From Kineococcus terrestris (lineage in GTDB: Bacteria > Actinomycetota > Actinomycetes > Actinomycetales > Kineococcaceae), in NCBI RefSeq assembly GCF_041020765.1, contig NZ_JBEUEJ010000022.1: a stretch of 64,000 nucleotides of DNA. One strand, written 5' to 3'. Positions 57,998-64,000 of this stretch are shown here, piece after piece. Under the pieces are notes generated by a model, which was not told the DNA's origin, did not search any database, and saw nothing but the letters and a program-made list of their open reading frames with translations. The position numbers and the translations under genes were made by a program. The stretch's first letter is position 1. Every line of letters starts with the position of its first letter.

Positions 57998-58921
57998 TCA
58001 CGGTTCGAGGCACTCGGGCACCGAGTCGCCCGGACCGCCGGGGCGACCGGTGCGCCCGGCGGGGTCGAGCACCTCCACCCGCCGGACCGCGGGGAACTGG
58101 TGCAGGGAGGGCAGGAGGTGACCGGCGACCGTGACGGTGGAACCCCCGCTGGAGCAGCCGCCGACCAGGCGCACGCGGGCCGTGCCGCCGGAGATCGACA
58201 GGCGGTCGAAACCCGTGGCGCCGGAGGCGACCAGCCGCAGGCCGCGCGCGTGCTCGGCCGCCGTCGGCCCGGCGAACACGCGGTCCAGCACGCCCGTGGC
58301 CGGGGCTCCGGGGACCACCTGGCGCGTCACCGGCACGAAGAAGGGCTCCTCGTTCCGCAGGAAGCGGCCCTCGTCGAAGAACCACACCCGCCGCGGGACC
58401 GTGCGGAACGCCGCGTCGACGTCGACGACGACGCGGTCGGGCGAGCGCAGGGTCGACACCCGGAACGGCTGGCGGCGGGCCAGGCCGATGCCGTAGGTGG
58501 TCACCGCCTCGAAGTCGCCGGAGCGCACGACGGACACCACGTTCGGCAGCGCGAACGCCAGGCGCCCGGGGGCGGTCGGGTCCCCGGCCGCGTCGTGCGC
58601 GTCGGCGCTCTCGAAGCGCACCTGCAGGACGGCCCGGCCGGCGACGGGCACAGGCTCACCGGAGCCGTCCCCGACCAGGGCGGGCACCCAGCCGACGTCC
58701 CGCCGCGCGGGCAGGCCGCCGCGGAAGTCGAACACGACCCGGTCGAAGCCCGGGTGGTGCGCGGCGCGGACGCCCACCAGCACCGGGACCGCCGGGGCCG
58801 CCCCGGCAGGCGGGGCGGCTGCGGCGACCGGAGCGCCGGTGAGAAGGAGCAGGGGAGCCAGGAGCAGGGCGGCCGCGCGCGGCGACCGGCCCGGACGACG
58901 GGACCTGCGGATCACGAGCAC
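57998..58921 (-). CDS. Secreted AMIN-like/GerMN domain protein
   Basis: A 307-residue exported protein. A signal peptide (about 1-36, RAAALLLAPLLLLTGAPVAAAA) is followed by an AMIN-like domain (VGVRAAHHPGFDRVVFDFRGGLP through RVSTLRSPDRVVVDVDAAF). A GerMN domain comes next (FFVPVTRQVVPGAPATGVLDRVFAGPTAAEHARGLRLVASG, then VRLVGGCSSGGSTVTVAGHLLPSLHQFPAVRRVEVLDPAG). Both domains bind peptidoglycan or envelope polymers in other proteins. It is the first gene of a coupled operon with the PLDc_N and teichoic-acid-type genes, so an envelope role is likely. Confidence 0.85.
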   Translation of the reverse strand: MLVIRRSRRPGRSPRAAALLLAPLLLLTGAPVAAAAPPAGAAPAVPVLVGVRAAHHPGFDRVVFDFRGGLPARRDVGWVPALVGDGSGEPVPVAGRAVLQVRFESADAHDAAGDPTAPGRLAFALPNVVSVVRSGDFEAVTTYGIGLARRQPFRVSTLRSPDRVVVDVDAAFRTVPRRVWFFDEGRFLRNEEPFFVPVTRQVVPGAPATGVLDRVFAGPTAAEHARGLRLVASGATGFDRLSISGGTARVRLVGGCSSGGSTVTVAGHLLPSLHQFPAVRRVEVLDPAGRTGRPGGPGDSVPECLEP

Positions 58922-59044
58922 GGGGCACCTCCCGGTGGTCGTCCCGGACGCGCCGTCGCGTCCGGGCGCGGCACCAGCGTGCGCCCGGGGGGCGGGTCCC
59001 GGCAGGGACGAAGGTCACGTCCGCGGCGCCGGGTCCCGCGCGTC

Positions 59045-59470
59045 TCAGCCGCGGACCGGCTCGCCCCGCGAGGACACCTGGTCGCTCGCGCCGGGCACGG
59101 GTTCGGCCGGGTCGCTGCCCAGCGCGACGATCCGGTTGCGGTCGTCGACGTGCACCACGTGCGGGCGGTGGGCGGCGCGCTCGGCCTCCTCGACCTCCAC
59201 GTAGGAGATGACGATGACCACGTCGCCGGGGTGGACCAGGTGGGCGGCGGCGCCATTGACCTTCACCTGCCCGGTGCCGGCCTCGCCGACGATGACGTAC
59301 GTCTCCAGGCGGGCGCCGTTCGTCACGTCGACGACCTGCACCTTCTCGCCCTCGACGAGGTCGGCCGCCCGGCACAGGTCGGCGTCCAGGGTGATCGAGC
59401 CGACGTAGTGCAGGTCCGCCTGCGTCACCGTGGCCCGGTGGACCTTGCCGTTCATCAGCGTGCGGCGCAC
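59045..59470 (-). CDS. panD: Aspartate 1-decarboxylase
   Basis: Pyruvoyl enzyme making beta-alanine for pantothenate and coenzyme A. The 141-residue pro-enzyme starts at GTG 59470, with GGAGGA 7 bases upstream. This start puts the self-cleavage site exactly at G24-S25 (HYVGSITLD), with K9, H11, Y22 and R54-region residues (NGARLETYVI) conserved. GAAAHLVHPGDVVIVISY is the C-terminal core, and a tail of about 25 residues follows. It is monocistronic, divergent from the molybdoenzyme gene. Confidence 0.95.
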   Translation of the reverse strand: MRRTLMNGKVHRATVTQADLHYVGSITLDADLCRAADLVEGEKVQVVDVTNGARLETYVIVGEAGTGQVKVNGAAAHLVHPGDVVIVISYVEVEEAERAAHRPHVVHVDDRNRIVALGSDPAEPVPGASDQVSSRGEPVRG

Positions 59471-59676
59471 CGCCTGCTCCTCCGCTCCCCGGGGTGGTCC
59501 CCGTCCGTGGGGGAGGAGCATCGCACGCCCCGTCGTTGTTCCCGCGCCGCCCGCCCTCGCCTCGCGGCGACCCGTGCGCAGGAGCACACTCCCCGCGACG
59601 GCGCCCGGTGGAGCCCCCCGGCCGGCCCGTGGCCGTGGCCCTCCCGGGCCGGTGGGACGACTCCCGAGGAGCCAGC

Positions 59677-62226
59677 GTGACCGACCGCATCGCCGACGTG
59701 TGGGGCACCCGCACCCCGCACCCGCGGGGCACGCCGTGGCCCGTGCGCGTCGACTCCCACCTCGACGCCGGCCTCGCCGAGGCCGACGTGGACCGCTGGG
59801 TGCAGTCCGCGTGCGTGCTGTGCAGCAACGGCTGCGGCTGCGACATCGCCGTCAGGGACGGGCGGGTGGTCGGAGTGCGGGGCCGGGCCGCCGACGTGGT
59901 CAACCACGGCCGGCTGGGCCCCAAGGGCCTGTACGGCTCCTGGCAGTGGAACCGCACCGACCGCCTGACCCGCCCGCTGGTGCGCGACGCTTCCGGCGTC
60001 CTCGTCGAGTCCGACTGGGACACCGCCATGGGCCGCGTCGTGCAGCGCTCGCGCGAACTGCTGGCCACCGACGCCGGCGCGCTGAGCCACGCCTTCTACA
60101 CCAGCGGGCAGCTGTTCCTGGAGGAGTACTACGCGCTCGCCGTCGTCGGCAAGGCCGGGCTCGGCACCCCGCACATGGACGGGAACACGCGCCTGTGCAC
60201 GGCGACGGCCGCCGCCGCGCTGAAGGAGAGCTTCGGCTCCGACGGGCAGCCGGGCAGCTACTCCGACGTCGAGCACGCCGACGCGGTGTTCCTGTACGGG
60301 CACAACATGGCCGAGACGCAGACCGTGCTGTGGGCGCGGGTCCTGGACCGCGTGCACGGCGCCGACCCGCCCGTCGTCGTGGCCGTCGACCCGCGCACCA
60401 CGAAGGTCGCCGAGGCCGCCACCGCCACCGGCGGCGTGCACCTGGCCCCCGTCCCCGGCACCAACCAGGCGCTGATGAACGGCCTGGTCCGCGAGGTCGT
60501 CGCCAACGGCTGGGTCGACGAGGAGTACGTGCGCCGCCACACCCTCGGCCTCGACGACCTCGTGGCCACCGTCGAGGAGTGGACGCCGGAACGGGTCGCG
60601 GAGGTGTGCGACGTCCCCGCCCGCGACGTGCGCCGGGCCGCGGAGGTGTTCGGCACCTCCGAGCGGGTCCTGTCCACGGTGCTGCAGGGCTTCTACCAGT
60701 CCCACCAGGCCACCGCCGCCTCCTGCCAGGTGAACAACCTGCACCTGCTGCGCGGCCTGCTCGGGCGGCCCGGCTGCGGGGTGCTGCAGATGAACGGCCA
60801 GCCCACGGCGCAGAACACCCGCGAGTGCGGCGCCGACGGCGACCTGCCGGGGTTCCGCAACTGGGACAATCCCGAGCACGTGCGGCAGCTCGCCGACCTG
60901 TGGAACGTCGACCCGCTCGTCGTCCCGCACTGGTCCCCGCCGACCCACGCCATGCAGATCTGGCGCTACTGCGAGCAGGGGTCCGTGCGGTTCCTGTGGA
61001 TCTCAGGGACGAACCCGGCCGTGTCGCTGCCGGAGCTGGGCCGGATCCGCTCGATCCTCGAGCGCGAGGACCTGTTCGTCGTCGTGCAGGACGGCTTCCT
61101 CACCGAGACCGCGCGGTACGCCGACGTGGTGCTGCCCGCGGCGCTGTGGGGCGAGAAGCAGGGGACGTTCACCAACGTCAACCGCACCGTCCACCTGTCG
61201 GAGAAGGCCGTCGACCCGCCGGGGGAGGCGCGCAGCGACCTCGACGTGTTCCTGGACTACGCGCAGCGCATGGACCTCCGCGACCGCGACGGGGATCCGC
61301 TGATCACGTGGACGACGCCGGAGGAGGTGTTCGAGGCGTGGAAGGAGTGCACCCGCGGCCGCCCCTGCGACTACACGGGCCTGAGCTACGAGCAGCTGCG
61401 CGGCGGCAGCGGCGTGCCCTGGCCGGTGAACGCCGACGCCCCCGAGGGCACCGACCGGCTGTACGCCGACGGGCTGTTCCCGACCGACCCCGACGTGTGC
61501 GAGTCGTACGGGCACGACCTGGTCACCGGCGGCTCGCTCGACGAGCGGACCTACCGGGCCCTGGAGCCCGCCGGGCGGGCGTTCCTCAAGGCCGCGGCCT
61601 TCTCCCCACCGCCGGAGACGCCGTCGGAGGAGTTCCCGTTCGTCCTCACCACCGGGCGGACCGTCTACCACTTCCACACCCGCACCAAGACGCGGCGCTC
61701 GCGGCAGCTGCAGCGGGCGGCCCCGGACGCCTGGGCGGAGCTGTCCGTGGCCGACGCGGGCCGCCTCGGCGTGGCCGAGGGCGACCTCGTGCGGGTGGAG
61801 TCGCCGCGCGGGCACGTCGTCGTCCCGGCTCGGATCGGGCGCGGGCGCGACGGGGTGGTGTTCGTGCCGTTCCACTTCGGCTGGTTCGACGTCCCCGGTG
61901 ACGTCCCCGGTGACGTCTCCGGCGGGGGCTCCGGTGACGGCTCGCCGCCCGGGCGCCCGCGCACCGCCAACGAGATGACGATGACCGAGTGGGACCCCGT
62001 CTCCAAGCAGCCGGTGCTCAAGGTCGCGGCCGTGCGCGTCGTGCGCGCCGGACCGGGGGAGGGACCGGCGCCCGCGCCCACCACCACCGCGTCCGCCCCC
62101 GCCGACCCGGGGTCGGTCCCGCCGACCACCGGCGGGCCGGACGCGGCGACCAGCGAGCGGTTCGACGCCGCCCCGCCGCCTGCCCCGGGCCGCCGCGGCA
62201 CGTCCGCCTCGACCCCGGGGAGCTGA
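59677..62226 (+). CDS. Nitrate-reductase-like molybdopterin oxidoreductase
   Basis: An 849-residue catalytic subunit of the DMSO-reductase family, nearest in pattern to assimilatory (NarB/NasA-type) nitrate reductases. N-terminal Cys 46, 49 and 53 (CVLCSNGCGCD) bind Fe-S, but the usual fourth Cys is Gly 81 (VNHGRLGPKGLYG). The molybdenum ligand Cys 174 lies in GNTRLCTAT. The molybdopterin regions GHNMAETQ, VDPRTTKVAEAAT, QMNGQPTAQNTRECGADGDLPGFRNWDN and TTGRTVYHFHTRTKT follow. A disordered tail of about 60 residues has no cofactor motif. The start GTG 59677 has GAGGAG 6 bases upstream. It is coupled to two downstream genes. Confidence 0.88.
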   Translation: MTDRIADVWGTRTPHPRGTPWPVRVDSHLDAGLAEADVDRWVQSACVLCSNGCGCDIAVRDGRVVGVRGRAADVVNHGRLGPKGLYGSWQWNRTDRLTRPLVRDASGVLVESDWDTAMGRVVQRSRELLATDAGALSHAFYTSGQLFLEEYYALAVVGKAGLGTPHMDGNTRLCTATAAAALKESFGSDGQPGSYSDVEHADAVFLYGHNMAETQTVLWARVLDRVHGADPPVVVAVDPRTTKVAEAATATGGVHLAPVPGTNQALMNGLVREVVANGWVDEEYVRRHTLGLDDLVATVEEWTPERVAEVCDVPARDVRRAAEVFGTSERVLSTVLQGFYQSHQATAASCQVNNLHLLRGLLGRPGCGVLQMNGQPTAQNTRECGADGDLPGFRNWDNPEHVRQLADLWNVDPLVVPHWSPPTHAMQIWRYCEQGSVRFLWISGTNPAVSLPELGRIRSILEREDLFVVVQDGFLTETARYADVVLPAALWGEKQGTFTNVNRTVHLSEKAVDPPGEARSDLDVFLDYAQRMDLRDRDGDPLITWTTPEEVFEAWKECTRGRPCDYTGLSYEQLRGGSGVPWPVNADAPEGTDRLYADGLFPTDPDVCESYGHDLVTGGSLDERTYRALEPAGRAFLKAAAFSPPPETPSEEFPFVLTTGRTVYHFHTRTKTRRSRQLQRAAPDAWAELSVADAGRLGVAEGDLVRVESPRGHVVVPARIGRGRDGVVFVPFHFGWFDVPGDVPGDVSGGGSGDGSPPGRPRTANEMTMTEWDPVSKQPVLKVAAVRVVRAGPGEGPAPAPTTTASAPADPGSVPPTTGGPDAATSERFDAAPPPAPGRRGTSASTPGS

Positions 62227-62228
62227 CC

Positions 62229-62696
62229 GTGCACCTGCCGATCTACGTGGGCCTGCAGCACACGGCCAGCGCGACGCTGGCCGACTCCTTCCGCCAGGTG
62301 GCGCAGGGGCACGCCGCCGAACCCGACGTCGTCGTCGACTGCCGGCGCCTCGCCGGCTGGTGCGACGCGCACGTGGAGCGGCTGGCGCCGGTGGCCGAGC
62401 GCTACGGGGAGCGTCCCGACGACGAGCCGGAGCGCCTGCACGCGCAGGGGCTGCCGGGGGTGCGCAGCGGTGGGGTGGGGCTGCTGCGCGACCTGCAGGA
62501 CCTGTACGTCCTCGCCTCGTTCGTCGACGTGACCTGGACGGTGCTGGGCCAGGCGGCCCAGGGCGTCCGCGACCGCGAGCTCCTGGGCGTCGTCCGCTCG
62601 TGCGAGGAGGACACCCGGCGGCAGCTGGTGTGGCTGCTCACCCGCCTGAAGCAGGCAGCGCCCCAGGCGCTCATCGCCGCCGGCGGCTCGACGTGA
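62229..62696 (+). CDS. Conserved hypothetical protein next to the molybdoenzyme
   Basis: A 155-residue helical protein: PIYVGLQHTASATLADSFRQVAQGHAAEPDVVVDCRRLAGWCDAHVERLAPVAERYGE in register, then LRDLQDLYVLASFVDVTWTVLGQAAQGVRDRELL and EEDTRRQLVWLLTRLKQAAPQALI. No signal or transmembrane segment and no known cofactor motif. It lies 2 bases after the molybdoenzyme stop and overlaps the HPP gene by GTGA. A maturation or small-subunit role for the molybdoenzyme is possible but not shown. Confidence 0.75.
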   Translation: MHLPIYVGLQHTASATLADSFRQVAQGHAAEPDVVVDCRRLAGWCDAHVERLAPVAERYGERPDDEPERLHAQGLPGVRSGGVGLLRDLQDLYVLASFVDVTWTVLGQAAQGVRDRELLGVVRSCEEDTRRQLVWLLTRLKQAAPQALIAAGGST

Positions 62697-63253
62697 GCGG
62701 TGGTGACGCGGACGGGCGGGGCCCCGGCGGGCTGCTGGAGGCGGCCGAGCGGCGCGCTGGGCGCCCGGGCGCGGGCGCGTACGCCTTCGCCCTGTGCCTG
62801 GTGGTGGTGTGCGCGGCCGGCCTGGCCGCGCTGCTGCTGCGCCAGCCGCTGCTGTTCCCGAGCCTGGGACCCACCGTCGTGCTGTTCTCCGAGTCGCCGC
62901 GCCAGCCGGCCTCCGCGCCCCGCAACACCCTCGTCGGGCACGTCGTGGCGGTCTCGGCCGGCGCCGCCTGCCTGGCCCTGTTCGGCCTGCAGGACCACCC
63001 GCCTGCCACGCAGGAGGGCGTCACGCTCGCGCGCCTGGTGGCCGCGGGCCTGTCCGTGGCCCTGACGGCTCTCGTGCTGAAGCTGCTCGCCGCCCCGCAC
63101 CCGCCCGCGGGGGCGACGACGCTCCTCGTCAGCCTCGGTCTGCTCACCTCGGCCACCGAGCTGATGAGCGTCGTGGCGGGCGTCGTGCTGGTGACCGCGC
63201 TGGCGGTCGCCCTGAACCGCGCGCTCGGGGTCCGCCAGCCGCTGTGGCGCTGA
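62693..63253 (+). CDS. HPP-family integral membrane protein
   Basis: A 186-residue membrane protein with four to five helices and the two HPP-family signatures: LLFPSLGPTVVLFSESPRQPASAPRNTLVGH, and APHPPAGATTLLVSLG. HPP proteins of cyanobacteria and chloroplasts have been linked to nitrite transport, which fits its coupling to a nitrate-reductase-like enzyme. The start GTG 62693 overlaps the previous stop. Direction of transport is unknown. Confidence 0.85.
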   Translation: MSGGDADGRGPGGLLEAAERRAGRPGAGAYAFALCLVVVCAAGLAALLLRQPLLFPSLGPTVVLFSESPRQPASAPRNTLVGHVVAVSAGAACLALFGLQDHPPATQEGVTLARLVAAGLSVALTALVLKLLAAPHPPAGATTLLVSLGLLTSATELMSVVAGVVLVTALAVALNRALGVRQPLWR

Positions 63254-63279
63254 CCCGACGGGCGAGTCTTCCGGGGGTG

Positions 63280-63308
63280 TTGACAAGCTCCCCGGCCGGC
63301 GTGAGGCT
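63280..63308 (+). promoter_or_regulatory. Predicted promoter of the arabinofuranosidase gene
   Basis: TTGACA (63280-63285) and GAGGCT (63303-63308) with a 17-base spacer. The expected start is about 63315, just upstream of the palindrome at 63320. Confidence 0.55.
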
Positions 63309-63319
63309 CGACCTCGCGT

Positions 63320-63331
63320 TGCAACGTTGCA
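63320..63331. promoter_or_regulatory. Perfect 12-bp palindrome, candidate repressor operator
   Basis: TGCAACGTTGCA is perfectly self-complementary, with the central CG typical of LacI-family sites. It is placed a few bases after the expected transcription start of the GH51 gene. Confidence 0.6.
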
Positions 63332-63381
63332 CACGGTGGTGCGCTCGCTGACGACGCACCACCACCGACGAGGAGAACCCC

Positions 63382-64000
63382 GTGTCCACCAGCACCCCCG
63401 CCGCCTCGCAGTCCTCCGCCCGCGTCAGCGCCGTCGTCGACCTCGACGTGCGCGGCCCGAAGATCAGTCGGCACTTGTACGGGCACTTCGCCGAGCACCT
63501 GGGCCGCTGCATCTACGGCGGCTTCTGGGTGGGGGAGGACTCGCCCATCCCCAACGAGGGCGGCATCCGCTCCGACGTGGTGGCCGCGCTGCGGGAGCTG
63601 GCGATCCCGAACCTGCGCTGGCCGGGCGGCTGCTTCGCCGACACCTACCACTGGCGCGACGGCATCGGCCCGCGCTCGGAGCGCCCGCGGATGGTCAACT
63701 CCCACTGGGGTGACGTGGTGGAGGACAACGCCTTCGGCACCCACGAGTTCATGCACCTGTGCGAGCTGCTGGACACCGCCGCGTACGTGTCGGCCAACGT
63801 CGGCTCGGGCACGGTGCGCGAGGCGGCGGAGTGGATCGAGTACCTGACCCGCGCCGATGACTCCCCGATGGCCGCGCTGCGCCGGGCCAACGGGCGCGAA
63901 GACCCGTGGCGGGTGCCGTTCTGGGGGCTGGGCAACGAGCCGTGGGGCTGCGGGGGCAACATGGGCGCCGGCGCCTACGCCGAGCTGGCCCGCCAGTTCG
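63382..64000 (+). CDS. GH51 alpha-L-arabinofuranosidase, N-terminal part (3' end outside window)
   Basis: Releases terminal arabinofuranose from arabinoxylan- or arabinan-type oligosaccharides. The visible 206 codons hold the GH51 start (ISRHLYGHFAEHLGRCIYGGFWVGEDSPIPNEGGIRSDVVAAL in register), then NLRWPGGCFADTYHWRDGIGPR and the acid/base motif WGLGNEPWGCGG with E186. No signal peptide is evident, so it probably acts inside the cell on imported oligosaccharides. The start GTG 63382 has GAGGAGA at 63370-63376. The nucleophile lies beyond the window. Confidence 0.95.
   Translation, partial: MSTSTPAASQSSARVSAVVDLDVRGPKISRHLYGHFAEHLGRCIYGGFWVGEDSPIPNEGGIRSDVVAALRELAIPNLRWPGGCFADTYHWRDGIGPRSERPRMVNSHWGDVVEDNAFGTHEFMHLCELLDTAAYVSANVGSGTVREAAEWIEYLTRADDSPMAALRRANGREDPWRVPFWGLGNEPWGCGGNMGAGAYAELARQF

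Overview
This window is a gene-dense stretch of a very GC-rich actinobacterial chromosome. The taxonomic markers are the mycothiol genes (mshD, mshA, and an S-(hydroxymethyl)mycothiol dehydrogenase), glnR, carD, a SenX3/RegX3-type phosphate system, an MsiK-type shared sugar-transport ATPase, and heavy GTG start use with many GTGA stop/start overlaps. Gene order matches two well-known mycobacterial neighbourhoods: mshA-gpmA-senX3-regX3, and lpqE-carD-ispD-ispF-cysS-rRNA methyltransferase. An RsiG-like c-di-GMP-binding protein and the very high GC would fit a Kineococcus-like (Kineosporiales) organism. That placement is an inference; no rRNA gene is present to settle it. I see no insertion sequence, prophage, integrase or CRISPR array, and no gene-free gap longer than about 300 bases.

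Layout. 1-8.3 kb: partial polyphosphate kinase, mshD-glnR, small membrane proteins, a nitrobindin-like protein, a Fur-family regulator coupled to ygfZ, an RsiG-like anti-sigma protein and dtd. 8.3-17.2 kb: a LacI regulator with a methyltransferase, then mshA, gpmA, a glycosyltransferase, two minus-strand genes (lipoprotein, phoU) and senX3-regX3, closed by a strong terminator. 17.2-26.2 kb: LpqE-like lipoprotein, carD, ispD-ispF, an AI-2E family protein, a metallo-hydrolase with the mycothiol-dependent formaldehyde dehydrogenase, cysS, rlmB-type methyltransferase and a MarR regulator. 26.2-36.7 kb: epimerase, DUF4032 protein, msiK-type ATPase, KhtTU-like antiporter, otsA-otsB, a membrane-tethered Ser/Thr kinase and a small membrane protein.

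36.8-50.9 kb is the most interesting part. A minus-strand operon of about 9.6 kb (46.4 to 36.8 kb) encodes two CUT1-type sugar permeases, four tandem paralogous sugar-binding lipoproteins, a Gfo/Idh oxidoreductase and a beta-propeller lactonase. It has no ATPase of its own; the MsiK-like ATPase at 28.5 kb is the obvious partner. A plus-strand pair of Gfo/Idh oxidoreductases (48.6-50.9 kb) sits on the far side of a tRNA-Thr, an FNT channel gene and two small genes. Both transcription units carry the same 16-base LacI-type operator in the same position just downstream of the predicted -10. Together they look like one regulon for import and oxidation of an unidentified sugar or a family of related glycans.

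50.9-59.5 kb: small secreted and SRPBCC proteins, an FAD oxidoreductase, a TetR gene with a perfect inverted repeat over its start, a GT1 glycosyltransferase, DUF4184, a CDP-glycerol glycerophosphotransferase operon and panD. 59.5-64 kb: a nitrate-reductase-like molybdoenzyme coupled to a conserved hypothetical gene and an HPP-family membrane protein, then a partial GH51 arabinofuranosidase with a perfect palindrome in its leader.
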